Part shown: positions 21,910 through 34,403 of the stretch, piece by piece
How the letters are laid out: the number at the start of each line of letters is the position of its first letter
How positions within the stretch are numbered: the first letter of the stretch is position 1
Origin: Polytrichum commune
Lineage: Eukaryota; Streptophyta; Polytrichopsida; Polytrichales; Polytrichaceae
Assembly: GCA_950295325.1 (NCBI GenBank)
Contig: OX485805.1
Coordinates: 39,359,501 to 39,419,500, forward strand
Direction: 5' to 3'
Length of the DNA: 60,000 nucleotides
Position numbers and translations under genes: made by a program
The notes under the pieces: generated by a model
What the model was told of the DNA's origin: nothing
The model's input: only the letters and a program-made list of their open reading frames with translations
The model's database searches: none

Positions 21910-22140
21910 AAACAATGTTGTAATTGATTAATTGATTGGCTTTTTGTAGAATTATATGCACGGAGGAAGATGAAAACGGCCAACCGGTAGGAAGAGTTTA
22001 CCCACACATCATAATCCTTTTTCAGTGTGGACAACATCCACATCGTTGCAGAAAGACTAATTGATTCCTTGTATGTGTTAGCATGCAGTTGGCATTGTGA
22101 TGTTGTAGAATGTTGGGAAACCAGTCTGTATGGGTGAAGG
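21910..22140 (+). repeat. Duplicated module Y, copy 3
   Basis: Third direct copy of module Y, without an obvious X in front. The minus-strand frame 21825-22220 (131 codons) runs across it antisense and is not conserved in the other copies. Confidence 0.65.
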
Positions 22141-23050
22141 AATAAAAGAAACGGTACCTTATACGTAGCCCTCTCTCGTCCAAAACATATGGGTGACCTC
22201 CATATTATCGAGCCTCGCATAAAGGATATCTTGCACTATTTCTGACCAATAGTGTGGCCCACCTTATTGAGGATGCTCGCCTTGGGGCCCTTGAACGTCA
22301 CTGACCTTAGCTAACATCTCCACATGTACATTATGAACCATACTTGATTTTACTTGCATACTTATGTTATTTTATGTATGACTTCTAACGTGTTCACACA
22401 CACACACACACATTGGTCTATAGATAAATCTAGAGCCCCCTTCCACTGGCATGGGGTTCTAGTTGCACCAACTGTCGTGTGACACTCTCTCTATTGCCTC
22501 ACAATGACTACAATCTCATTGCAAGACAAGTCATTTGGACTGACGAAAGCATAGTGAATTTGGGCCACACTAAATCATATGTTTGAAGTGTAATGTTTAT
22601 ATCAAGGAACATGAAATACCTTACCAGATAAGGGATAATATCCTTGATTGAAAAGTTGTAGAAACACTAGATTTCAAATGGTAGTCCACACTTAGATCAA
22701 ACTAGTACACATAGTTTGCTCCACATCACATGGAATGACACAATGTGCACCAAAAGAAATCTCCTATACCGACAACACATTATACTTCTAAATTTGGTTC
22801 CCCAATGTAGAAAATTGAAATTTACAATAAATGACATTGTTATGAGTGAGGTTCATGTTCTATCATGAATCATGTGGTCTAACCGTCTATGAGTTATTAA
22901 AACTAGATGTTGGATTTTTAGTATATATTTTTTTTCTAGCTTTCTTGGTCATACACAAGACTTTGCAATGACAAACTTTGGTGTTGGCAAAGATGACCTC
23001 CTAACATGAGAACACACCGAACTTTGAGTGGTTTAGGGACGGGTTTCAAC
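22141..23050. other. Unassigned intergenic DNA
   Basis: A short (CA)n at 22394-22411. No gene seen. Confidence 0.45.
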
Positions 23051-23444
23051 AAGAGACTTAGGGCTGGCTCACATGGGTCCCAAGTCCCAAGTCCCAACTT
23101 TGAGCCTCAAGGAATCATTGAAGCATGGTTTACATCTATTAAAGTTTAGATCTTGATAATTTTATGCAAAAAATAAACACAAAAATCTTGGGACTTGTGT
23201 CACGAGTTGGTTGTAGTTTTTTACTTGACCCAACTCTTAACTCAAGTCATGAGCCTCACCTTCAAAAATTGTGGCCATGTAGGCATCCATGTCATACTTG
23301 GGACCCATGTGATTGGATAAGTCCCAACTTCCATGCTCTCAACAGATGACAATGCTCATATTGACCTCAAGTGACTTAGGACTTGGGACTTGGGACTTGG
23401 GACTTGGGACTTGGGACCCCATGAGATCCGGCCGTAAGTCTCTT
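23051..23444. mobile_element. Foldback-type element with 7-bp internal repeats
   Basis: A 394-bp unit with long terminal inverted repeats: the left end AAGAGACTTAGGGCTGG pairs with the right end CCGGCCGTAAGTCTCTT (minor mismatches), and the pairing continues through CATGGG(G)TCCC and a tandem CCCAAGT array. On the right arm the array is five ACTTGGG units (about 23373-23416). No duplication of flanks longer than a possible TA was found. Non-coding. The length of the arms and the heptamer arrays recall foldback elements. Confidence 0.75.
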
Positions 23445-24523
23445 ATCCAATCTTAGGGTCTTATCACCGGACCATCAACCTTAGAGTATATTAGATAGTT
23501 TCCAAATTGCTTGAGAGTTGTGTTATTGAAACTATAATACTCAAAATCTAGCCAGTGCTTTATTTCAAGAACAAATCTAACGGTTGGTTCATCTTCATTA
23601 CAAAAAATGAACATTCCTATCCGGACCAATATTCTTGAATTTAGCATTGCCATGATGCCTATTGCACCTTGCTACACTACATGTCATAATGGGATTTGAC
23701 ATGTATAAGAGAAAGATGCGTGTGGGTAAATGGCACTGAAGTAACCCTAATGTAAAACCTAATGTAACCCTAATGTACCTCCAAGAGGCGGTTTTTTAAA
23801 ATAGTCCAAGTGACCATGAAACACGATCCATTCAATGCCATGTAGGAAACCATGTAGACTTTACATCCATCTTGCATTCACTTACATACTTAGTTGGTCC
23901 CTCAAGCGTAGTGTGAAGCGAACTTGGACCGGTGGATGTCTTTTCCACCAATGAGAGTGCTTGAAGTGTAATGGTCACGAGCTCTCAGTCTCGTGTGTGA
24001 AGTGACCCTTATATTCCCGTGTTTACAAACATCAAGTAAAGGATCCAAAACATGGTGAAACACGTTTACAAGTATCATCTTGCCTTAACTGATGGAGTTG
24101 ATTTGCTCCAAAAGAGCTAACTTAAGTGAGTTCATAAGTTAAACAATGTCTTGGCTCTAGGGAAAGTGAGCAACTATTGCCCCAACTCATGGCACATCAA
24201 ACTTCATCCAACACTTGTCATAAGTAATTATGGATAGGAAACTTTCATCCACATCAATCTAAGTTTAATAGAAACCACACTCATCTTACTATTCTTGAAC
24301 ACGTCATGTATTACATTGTCTATCCTAGGTTAGAAAAAGAAAGAAGAAAATAGGCTAGTGGTCTAGATTTTCATCTACCGGTATGAAGCTTTTCTCTAGC
24401 ATTTATTGAAGGTTATGTTGATTCAAATACAATCATGATAATTGTCTCAAAAGAATACAGTGCACCCTATCTTTTCACTCACATGGGTTTTTAAAATTTT
24501 CCCAATGAACCTTATGTCATTGA
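23445..24523. other. Unassigned intergenic DNA
   Basis: A small local repeat AACCCTAATGTA occurs at about 23740-23780. No gene seen. Confidence 0.45.
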
Positions 24524-25197
24524 GGTGTTGTGAAAGAAGGGTAGGTGGTTGTGGGCAGACCACATCCAAGCCATCCATTCACTGAGCCCTATCATACGGT
24601 CTATGAAATTGCTCGGGCAACTTGAAAACAAACTTCCAACAAATGAAGTTTTGGTAGCTGAAAACCGGTGTTTGCAAGATGAAGGGGTTGATAGGGTTCA
24701 TCCCATCGTATGAGAGCATTTGTGTGGGATTTTGAAGGTTACCAGAGGGTTCCCTAAGTTCCCAATGAAGTTCCTCTGGGGCTCCATTAAGAACTTAGGG
24801 AACCCTATGGGAACCTTCAAAATCCCACACAAGTGCTCTCATACAACCGGTAAAATTTCATTTCATTTCAAGATTGGTCATCAAAAGGGGCTTGAAGTTA
24901 ATGGCTAGTACTCTTGGTTCTACCTTTCAATAAGAAGAGGTAGGGATTCGAACCCCTCTGCTAGGATCATCCCCTCAACAAGTCCTTTTAATGAAGGACT
25001 TACTTTGGAAAATTTCATCCAAGCTTTGTGAGAAGATGAAGGTGGAGATTTCATCCAACTTGAAGTTTTTCAGACTCTGCCCAAGGGGAAGATAAGCCAT
25101 AAGTTGGGGCAGCATAGGAGCCTTTAGATCTGTCAGATGACAATCAACAGTCAAGATCTTCCTAGCCCACGACCACATGGGAGACATTCACAACGCC
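24524..25197 (+). mobile_element. ~670-bp DNA element J, copy 1
   Basis: Ends are imperfect inverted repeats: GGTGTTGTGAA at the left and TTCACAACGCC at the right, with GTGG-rich subterminal similarity. It matches 27471-28074 in direct orientation over almost all its length. It contains GGATTCGAACC at 24944-24954 (inverted B-box-like motif) and a short stem from AAGTCCTT-TTAATG-AAGGACTT. This copy alone holds a 136-bp hairpin (24709-24844). No transposase frame, and the target-site duplication is not clear. Confidence 0.7.
24709..24844 (+). repeat. Long hairpin, 53-54 bp arms
   Basis: Arms 24709-24761 and 24791-24844 are complementary with about four mismatches, and the loop is about 29 nt. 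If transcribed it would give a precursor-like stem able to feed small-RNA processing. The left arm is missing from the sister copy (near 27645), so it arose by an inverted duplication in this copy or was lost in the other. Confidence 0.85.
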
Positions 25198-27470
25198 TTT
25201 GAATGTTCACATGGGATACAAATGGGGTCCTTGCTTGCTCCAAAATATTGAAAATTCAGGTTCTCGACATATGTAAGCATGGGAAGCCCTACAAGCATCC
25301 ATTCTAGGCCAACCTAACTTCATAAAGTAGTGACCTAATTAACAACTTGTTTCATCTAATTATGCTCAAGTTGAAATTTGGAAACTACCAAATTGTAGAA
25401 TCCATTGTGAATTCATCTAATTGATATATCCATTAATTAGTGGCACCAAGTCAACTTTTCAAAATATGTGGGTGTTGAAATGGGCTCAAGGATCTTGGTA
25501 GGAGAGGCACAATCACAGGCACGGCTATTAAGAAAGTACTTATGAAATTGCTTTTAGACAAGTAGACTGTCCTTATGTTGATGTTACCAAATATCGGCAT
25601 TAAAAAATGAAATTTAGTTTACTTATTGGAATTTCAATTCAATTCAAATAATAATAATAATAATCTGAATTCGCAATTACAAACAAACCAAAAAATAATT
25701 ATATTTCACTATCTAAGATGAAATATTCCAACATATGGAGGGGGTTCCAACCGCTTCACCTTCAACTTAAGGTACGTGGGGTCTCAAAAGGGTTATTTTC
25801 TACAAAGGTCGTAGCAACTTTCTTCATACTTTTCAAAGTTGTTATGAATGACTTACTCATTATCAAAGTGAAGAATCTCATAACATTATTCAACACGAGG
25901 GTGATAAACTCCTAGAGCCAAGAATTTTGGGAGCACGATGTCCCAATCTTGGACCAACCTTACAAAATAATTGTTCACCTCACAAGAGCGAACCGGTAGT
26001 TGGGCTTCTAATTGCGAACAATAACTATTGTTTTGATTCTTAACGTGAACTAGTATGTCGGGCGCAGCCAACCGCATGGGGCCCAACATTGGTTGGGCAT
26101 GTCACAACAATCATCAAGACCAAGGTGTCAAGACCCTCCTTTCATTGACATATGACCAATTAGTAGACCTTCGCATAACACTATCTAGCTGAGAATGGAG
26201 GGTGGGTGGGGCCAGCAATAAGTCGGATACTATTCAAGAATTATGCCATGGTTATTCTCTTACCAGCACTGCTATGCGAGTTTCAACATGATAAACTCGG
26301 GTGAAGCAGTATGACTGCATATTATTAGAACGGAACGGGTGATAACAAGTGAATAGTGTTATGCACTTTTTGAAAAAGGGTTCAATCACATGCTTTGTAT
26401 GTTGTGCTCGTGCTCATTAAATAGTCTTAGAAGTCTCAATCCCCCCCTACACACACACACACATACACATGTGAGCTTGGATTCCTAGAATGATAATCAT
26501 GTTTTGAACATGCCAAGTCAAATCTCTTATACACACATGTTTTTTTTAATGTTTATTCTTGGAGCTACACCTAACCAACATACCACTCAAACATAGGTGA
26601 CCAATTGAGATGACTAACCAAATTAGGCACGTGTACATTACATGGGCTTCTACAAATCCTTGGCTAAGGTTGTGGACGAGAGCTAAAGAGATATTTTGAT
26701 ACTTTCCACAAAGTCAAGAAAGATGAGAGATCCCATCAGGTAAACCTAAGCCCAAGCCTATATTTAGGTTCGGCTAGCAAGGGCACGACCACCAACCATT
26801 ATAGGGAAGTCCTCCATTAGTTCCAATGACAACAACATCTTTAGGCAAATGACCCATGAGTGACTCGTCCCAAGTGCACTCAAATAGTCGCATATGTTGG
26901 TACATGATGGATGAACTTTGAATAAATTAGTTGCATGAATTTGTCTACTTTATCATTTGGATAAACTAAATAGATTCTCATTCATTAACAATTTTGTAGA
27001 TGGCTAGCAATTGAGGTTACACATGATCATGGTAACTACTATGTAAGGTCATTGACAATCTTGAGCTTGTAAAGTTGATTCTACACTATATATTGGTCTT
27101 TGGAACATTATATTGAAATGCTCGTTTAGATTGAATTCTACACCGAATAGGGTCATTAGTGTGACCTTTTGAACATAGTGACTTGTTATTAAAGTGACTT
27201 GCCATTCACTTTTTGACATGTGGAATTGTGTGAGTGTGTGTGTGTGTGTGTGTGTTTTTGCACTATAATAATTTACTTTCTCTGCACCAGTTACAATATT
27301 TAGTGCCACGTACACTATTTGTGAAGGGCCTAAACTAGATGCCTAGAGGTCTCAAAATGTCATGCCCGTTGCTTGCCAATATGATTCCATATGTCAACTT
27401 GAGTAACTTCTTCAAGTGAAAAATATCTACATTATGACATTTAGAGTAGCACATCGGTCATGTCACTAAG
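25198..27470. other. Unassigned intergenic DNA
   Basis: About 2.3 kb without a supportable gene. At 25800-25900 and 26560-26650 there are weak family D-like blocks (ATTATCAAAGTGAAGAATCTC and CACTCAAACATAGGTGA-type). (CA)n near 26450 and (TG)n at 27230-27254 are simple repeats. Confidence 0.45.
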
Positions 27471-28074
27471 GCGTTGTGAATGGAGGGTGTGTGGTCATGG
27501 ATAGACCACATCCAAGCCATCCATTCACAAAGCCCCATCCTACGGTCTACGAAACTGCTTGGGGTAACCCGGAAAAGAAACTCTGACGGATGACAAACCA
27601 ATGTTTGCAAGATGAAGGGGTTGATTGTTCATTCCATCGTATGTTCATCCCCGGAGGGAACTCCATTGAGAACTTAGGGAACCCTTAGGGAACCTTCAAA
27701 TCCCACACAAATGCTCTCATACAACCGGTGAAATTTCATTTCATTTCAAAGTTGGTCATCAAAAGGGGCTTGGAGTTGATGGCTACTACCTTGGGTTCTA
27801 TCTTTCAGGAGAAGAGGTAGGAATTTGAACCCTCCCATTGGCATCATCTCCTCCGCAAGTCCTTTTAATGAAGGACTTGGTTTGAAAATTTTCATCCAAG
27901 ATTCGTGAGTGGATGGAGGTGGAGATTTCATCCAACATGAATTTTTTCAAGCTCTACCTGAGGGGAAAAGAAGCTAGAAGTTGGGGCAACATAGGAGCCT
28001 TTAGATATGTCAGTTCACAACCAGCAACCGAGATCTTCCTAGCCCCCAATCACATGGGAGGCGTTCATAGGGCC
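27471..28074 (+). mobile_element. ~600-bp DNA element J, copy 2
   Basis: It starts GGCGTTGTGAATG and ends with GGCGTTCATAGGGCC. It aligns with 24524-25197, lacking the left hairpin arm. The B-box-like motif is degraded here (GGAATTTGAACCC near 27830). The open frame at 27913-28191 starts inside the element and runs past its right end; it is not conserved in copy 1. Confidence 0.7.
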
Positions 28075-28130
28075 TCAGTGACGAGGGCAAATTGGGATAC
28101 CCATTGTTATTTGATAGTCTTGCGTTTTCA

Positions 28131-28255
28131 TACGCAAGGGGAAGATATTTTTGAGCATACTAATGGCGTGTGTTATGTGTTTACAGTTTAGTATGCAAGA
28201 GGAAGATATTCTTGAGCATACTAATGGCAAGAGTCATTTGTATACACTTTAGTCA
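28131..28255 (+). repeat. Tandem duplication of ~62 bp
   Basis: Two units share GGAAGATATT(T/C)TTGAGCATAC and ACTAATGGC. A short stem from CTTGCG and CGCAAG sits at 28121-28140. Confidence 0.75.
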
Positions 28256-29079
28256 ACTTGTAAACCATTGTGCAACATGGGCATGCACCTGATAACACTA
28301 TTGAACATGCTCATGCCAAGATATTAGTAAGTGCACTTGAATGCCAAGTGTCATGAGATGATAATTATGGTGAAGTTGTTAATCATCAACGTAACCTAGC
28401 ATACGCCAAAATATAAGGTAAGTGACAGTAGTACGCACGTGACACTAAATACCATGAACGGTGTAGAGATTTTGATCTATTATTATAACAACTATCGCAA
28501 TATATGCAAGCATTGTAAATATTTATGTAATGTTCGAGAAATTGATGTTAGTCACATGGATGACCCTATTTAGTGTAGAACACGTTTGGTCCTTCTAGAA
28601 TCATTGTAAGTCCCCACACTAGGGTTGGGAATTGTAGTTCCTTACCATAGGTTTTCTTTCACTAGATGGTATCATTATATGCTACAACAACAAACTTCCA
28701 AATTCTATTCAAAGTTGCCTAGTGGAAGAGAACTAAGATATGTCTGCCTAAAGTGGACACTTGTAACATCTTATCATAAACAAGGCGTTTGAGAATCCCA
28801 AAGAACCTATATGAACAAATTAATAAGCAAAACCGAATGAGGAACATGATAGTTGGGCTTGTTGTTTTTGGAGTCAAAGTATACATCTTTTGAATTTCTA
28901 AGTGGTGCTCATAGATCTTGTTAAATGCTTTTAAATTTGGATATGTACATTTCATTCTTGGGTGTGTACTTATATGTCAGAAAACACTTAAAGGTCATTG
29001 GCCACTTTAGATCTATATACTTTAGTGGTAAGGATCCACGATTCCCATGGTGTCATTTAGTAACATAAAAAAAGGGTAA
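28256..29079. other. Unassigned intergenic DNA
   Basis: No gene or repeat partner was recognised. Confidence 0.45.
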
Positions 29080-29365
29080 TCATTTAGAGTTATTCATAAA
29101 ATCCCTCAAAGAGGGACAAAATTGTGAGTTTGATCCTTCTTTAAGAAAACTTTCTATTAAGAGCTTGTCAACAACTTGTCTTTGAGAGCTCGATTTGTAA
29201 GTTGGGTGAATTCTTTTGGAGCTCCTCTTGTATCCCAAATACTCTGAAAAAACTTTAGGATCTAAAATAGGGTATGTGTTTGTGACTTTCAAACCATGGA
29301 TCAACCTATGCAAAACTAGCTTAACCCCGCATCTTGTTAGGACAAGCTAGAAAGTTGGTTTTCAT
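29080..29365 (-). repeat. Repeat H with conserved peptide, copy 2
   Basis: Reverse complement of 17880-18175. The minus-strand frame 29080-29313 is uninterrupted over 77 codons and contains DKLLIESFLKEGSNSQF, then PSLRDF. This copy keeps the frame better than copy 1. The product is unknown; it could be a transposon-encoded or captured host peptide. Confidence 0.5.
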
Positions 29366-31065
29366 AACTTGCACTTTAAGCATTGAGGAAACTTGGGTGC
29401 CTTAATGCATAACCTCTCAAACCCATAATTTAGTGAACTCAATGGAGATTTCATGTCAAATCTTTACAAATAGCTTTGTTGTGTTGCATAATATATTGTA
29501 GATGCACCACCATAGAAGAGGCTACGTTGGAATGAGTTTTCACATCCATGGGCATTGGCTAGTGTGGATTAACCCATGATGGAAATAGATGTTTCTAGGG
29601 ATTTGAGATTTTGTTTTATGTTATTGTTTTACTATATTGGGCTTTGTGACAACTGTCCATAAGATGTTCATTATGATAAAGAATATCATTTATTTATATA
29701 ATCATTTTCTTTGCATTTGTGTGTGTGAGTGTGAGTGAGTGAGAAATAATGGACGCATCACAAGTTTCTAGATGTTATATTTGCTATGAACGATTTACTA
29801 TGTATTTAGTATTGCAAATTTCTAGCAAATCGCGACATTCCACTATTTTATGTTTCGATCTATTAAATGCCATATTATGTTCCTCTTTGTTTCTTTGTTT
29901 CTTTGTTTCTTTTCCTTTCTTTGAATCTTCTATATCGATCATAGCATGATTATGTTGTTACACATATGCTCAACATACTAAACTCACATTTGAAAGTTTG
30001 AGATGGGTGTTGTGCATGTTGAACCAAAGGTCGTCTTCTCAAGCAAGAGGTGAACATCTTCTAACATCCATAACTAAATCCCATTATTTGTAGGTTAAAT
30101 TGTATGGCGATTCCCTCACTACTATTGAACAATGATTGGGTGGAGGATTGCATAAAACTCTAGGCACGATGCGGAGGGCGTTGTGGAGAATGGAACAATT
30201 GTAAGGTGGAGACAAGCCGCACGTTTGAGCTAGTGGCTTGAAGCGTGTATGTCTATCACTCTCTATGTATGAGTATGGTAACATTATGAATGAAAAGGGA
30301 TGAACAAGAACGTCAATGCGAGGCATGGCATAAATGAGAGCCTCTTCATTAGAATCACTTCCGGCATGTTTTGGGGGTGGGCTTCATGACGAGGCATGAC
30401 AAAGCAAGAAACATGAGGAGGGGCCCCTTCGAAGGAGAGAATTACGTATGTAACGGATACATTAACTTCAAGGCTCTCAAGTTGGACACACCACACCACA
30501 AAGTGTTTGTGGTATCGTGGTCCCTTGGAAGATTTCAATCATGTTTTGGAATTATTTGGTAGGGGGAAAACGATTCCTCTTCAAATAAATATTTAGAATC
30601 TACATAGTGCTATTGAACGGAAGCCATTGAAACAATTTACACACTTCCTGTTCCTTTTCAAACACCTCTTTGTTATGTCCGCCATGGCACTGTTATGTGT
30701 GGTTAGCAACGATTGTTGCCAACTCGCATTCTAGTAAATTTGGACATATTCTGCAAATATGGAGTTTTGGGTTGCGTCGTAGCTATGGGTGGATTTGTCG
30801 ATACATTTTTAGTGTACCTAAATTTTATGCAAGATATGTAAATCCCCAAGGAGAACTTGAATGTTATGTTAATAAAATATGATGGAAAAAATAGATGAAT
30901 CTCTGTGACATTAAATATTGATATAAAGATAAACAAAAGGTAATTAAATGCAATCAAAATAATTGCTACAATATCATCGTAATCAACTATGCATATTCTA
31001 TTGGAAGATCCTACCATACAATTCTATAAAGGATATCATAATAGGATTCAACATGTTAGAATTTT
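29366..31065. other. Unassigned intergenic DNA
   Basis: A (TTTC/TTTG)n patch at about 29885-29912. No gene is called; overlapping antisense frames around 30284-30562 show no motif. Confidence 0.45.
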
Positions 31066-31099
31066 GGACTTGGACTTGGATTATACCAAGTCTAAGTCC
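31066..31099. repeat. Short inverted repeat, 14-bp arms
   Basis: GGACTTGGACTTGG (31066-31079) and CCAAGTCTAAGTCC (31086-31099) pair with one mismatch around a 6-nt loop. Confidence 0.8.
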
Positions 31100-32574
31100 A
31101 TTTTAATCTAAGGAAAAAGAAGAAATATTGTAGGGTGGTAGTAGGTTGGGGCGGAAATTAATCTTAATAATCAATCCTAAGTTTTTTTGAAATTAATGAG
31201 TCAAATGGCCTAAATCAAAGGAAAATAATCATCATGACATACAAAATTTAGGAAATTCCTCAACAATCAATACTCTCGTCCTTGTCGATGGGATGGAACA
31301 TATGACTTATTTGCCTTTGCCTCTTAGCCATGCTTACAAATTCTTAAATAACCTTCACCCAACATAATCTCAAAACGGCATAAAAGACTTCTCAAATCCT
31401 TAATTAGCACACTAAGAAGGCTTAACCTAAACCCTGAAGGTTAACATCGTGAACTTAGCTGTCATTAATAAATGAAAACATAAGCTACAATACATGGATT
31501 TGTATGTGGGATATGTTATTTTCCTAATAAATAAATAAATAAATAAATATCCTAATTTTTTGTAATTTTTTTTATAGATGACCTAAGCCTTTTTTATTTG
31601 AGGTTGATTCATTACTAGGCAATTTTGGCCCAACATGCTATCAACCTACATTAATGTAGAGTGTCATAGGCATCTTTTTCCTTTTCCCTTTGCACATCCC
31701 TAAACCTCCCATCAAAAGCCTAATAAACCCCATTCATCAAAATGTTATAAATCACCTCATATATCTAACCTTGAGTAAAATAAAACTTGATAACTAACAA
31801 ATACCCATTGCACCTGGCCTACTTTATCCTCCTTGTCATATGGTAATATTCATCAATGACTGCATTATTCAGTCTCAGAAGGGCTTGCATTTGGGTTCTA
31901 GGTTTTTTAAAACTCGAGTTTTGCTCTCCAGGTTGTGGCTAAGTTATTGTGCTCTTGTCTTTGTTTGTTTGATGCATTCATTGAGTCATATGCTATGGTT
32001 GAAAAAATGTTCAATGACCATTGGAAAGTGAAAGTGAATTTCATATGTAATAAAGGCCTATTCAATTCATGATTTTTATTTTGTATATTTGAAGGAAGCA
32101 TTTGTTACATTAAAACCAAAAAGCTTAGTACAAACACATGAGTGCATTTTCTAGCATGCCATTAGTATGTATACATATTGTTTAGTTTTATTTTTATTTT
32201 TATTTTTTTACTTCTTGTATATATGGGGTTTAATTTCATAGTGACCCATGCACATCATTTAGGTCTCCAATGAAGAGCCCTCCCTGTGGATGTCAACATA
32301 TGGACATTGAACACCATAAAGTTTGTTATCTTATTGTGGTCACTTCCAACTCCACATACAATTCCAACTGTTACTATTGCTCCGAAATTGCCTCATTCAC
32401 TTAGTTACTATGAACCACAAAGATTGTCCTTTCAAACTTTAGAATCGGGGTCGAGGTACAAAAGCGATAGGGTGTCGAACTACACTTCATGTATTTATGC
32501 TTAAGTGTGCATATAAGTCCTCCCAAACATGTTCATTTTTCAATAAAATAAATTATAATTTCTTAAAGTTTTAA
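31100..32574. other. Unassigned intergenic DNA
   Basis: An (AAAT)n run at about 31527-31549 and T-rich tracts near 32190. No gene seen. Confidence 0.45.
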
Positions 32575-32720
32575 CGATCTTTACATTATGAACACGTAGT
32601 CTAATCAGATCGTAACACTAATATTTCAAGAGTTCATTCCAGACAAATCGTGCCATATACCACTCAAATATAGGTTTTCGAGTGAGAAGATGAATCACGT
32701 AAAGCCCACATACGTTACTT
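32575..32720 (+). repeat. Dispersed repeat D, fragment
   Basis: It carries the CCACTCAAATATAGGTTT and CCCACATACGTTAC blocks, as in 34590-34790. Confidence 0.5.
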
Positions 32721-32838
32721 AGTAAAGGTGACAAAATTGTGATATAATTAATATGGGGATAACATTGACCCCTAAAGGGAAAACAAATGTGAGAGATCTA
32801 CTAGTCAACAATTTGTTATGGCACAAACAATGAACTGG

Positions 32839-33212
32839 CTGCTACACTAAATAGTCCTATTAGTGTGGGTGGGAAATTAGTGTGGAAATAATTAGTGTGG
32901 GCCAAATTATATATTTAGTCAAGGTGGGGTTAACATGGTCGAAGACCTGGGTCTTCCCCCAAGTCTTCATGATGACCTCCGACCAAAACATTAAATATTA
33001 GTACTAGGACGAATGTGGCACCAAATACATGAATCAACCACACTAATCTTCTAAAAAAAACAATAATTGTCGCCCACACTAATTCTCTACTAGCAATATA
33101 GCATGCATTGAAAATTAATGTGACCCACATTAACTCTCATTATGAGAATTAGCGTGGGCTCTAGAAAATTAATGTGGCCCACAAAAACATGACTATTAAG
33201 TGTAGTTACAAG
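32839..33212 (+). mobile_element. 374-bp DNA element K, copy 1, with 8-bp target duplication
   Basis: It is flanked by an exact 8-bp direct repeat, TGAACTGG (32831-32838 and 33213-33220). Ends pair as CTACACTAAATAGTC and, reverse-complemented, CTACACTTAATAGTC. The interior repeats the word GTGTGGG/GTGGGC in both orientations near the ends. A second, direct copy is at 59590-59967. An 8-bp duplication is compatible with hAT. Non-coding. Confidence 0.72.
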
Positions 33213-33420
33213 TGAACTGGTTGAGTTTGAGAAGTAATTGGTTGAAGTTCAAGACTTCAAGAAATCCATCCATCATTTTGGGGGAATCTATACAGAATAT
33301 ACCCAATAAAATGAAGGAAAACCAAAAGATGTCAACATGTAACCAGTTGGACTTGGAAACAATAGGATATCGACCGATTATGCCCAAAATCTCCCCAGAC
33401 ACGGGTGCAAACAAATGAAG
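33213..33420 (+). repeat. Repeat L, copy 1 (AACYGGTT motifs)
   Basis: It matches 40215-40400 in the opposite orientation: shared AACTGGTTGAGTT, GAATCTATACAGAATATAC-like and ACATGTAACCAGTTGGACTT blocks. The two antisense open frames over it (33196-33435 and 33212-33418) are unrelated to any family I know. Confidence 0.6.
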
Positions 33421-33768
33421 TAAAATGCCAAACAATAGGAAGGGCAGGGGGCGGGGGAGGTTTTTAAAACCCGACCATTTTAGAGGAACATATTACCCAA
33501 ATCTTTTCTTAGCCGCCCAAAATTTTTCGGTGGTTGTCTTTTGTAGCAAGCCATAGGAGCACAATGGACTTCATGGCTTCGTTGACCTAGTACGATCATA
33601 TCCAAATGTTGCAAAGTTGTGATGTTTCGGTGTTTATTGTCTTCAAGTCAAGCACGAACCTTGATTAATGTTCTAGTGTTTACTTGTGCTAATTTAGAAG
33701 GTTGGGATGCTAGCAATTGGTAAATAATGCATGGAAATGATAATTAAATGATTCTCGCCGCCCACGTT

Positions 33769-33782
33769 GGGGGGGGGGGGGG
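33769..33782 (+). repeat. Poly-G run (14 nt)
   Basis: Isolated; no element boundary was found around it. Confidence 0.95.
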
Positions 33783-34387
33783 TAATACAAGTAGTCCCAA
33801 TAATGCATGTGTGTATATATATCTAGAGAGTTTTAAATTGTAGGTGTCATCTTGAAGTTTGATAGTGAACATAATTGAGAGGGTCTATGTGTCATTCAAA
33901 GAGAAAATAACAAAAACAAAAAAACAAGAATAATAATTTTGACCTTTTACAACTTATGCGTTTGAACTCTGATTCTGAAACTTGAAGTGATTGTCTTTAT
34001 GATTCACAATTGATGAATAGATTAAACAATTCATAAACTAATCCAATGACCAAATATATGTGTCAATTTTGGAAGTGCCGACTATAGGACCACATTTATT
34101 ACTTTCGTTGCCTATACATCTCCAACCCTTCGAGAGGGGGTTGGATTGCCACCCCATTTGGGCGGCTTTCGAGACTCGCGTCCTCTTGTGTTGGACCCTA
34201 GTGCTTGTTTAAATGGCCGGTGTGGGCCTAGGCCAAGTTGGAAGATGTCAAAGAAGGGTTGACTATGGTTGGCTCGTTGATTGGGCCAACCTTTTTTCGA
34301 GGTGGAAGTCGGACCAAGTTCCAACACCAACTTTGGTCGGACGATCCCCTACCAAAGGTCCTAAGGTATATATGCGGCCCTAGTTTA

Positions 34388-34403
34388 GGGGGGGGGGGGG
34401 GGG
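34388..34403 (+). repeat. Poly-G run (16 nt)
   Basis: It lies in a comparatively GC-rich stretch (34100-34450). The 198-codon plus-strand frame 34238-34834 runs through it as Gly codons and on into a family D copy, so it is not taken as a gene. Confidence 0.95.

Noticed and set aside
24895-24975. tRNA gene on the minus strand (GGTTCGAATCC)
   Set aside because: The T-arm stem does not pair properly and there is no acceptor or anticodon arm; only a B-box-like word is present.
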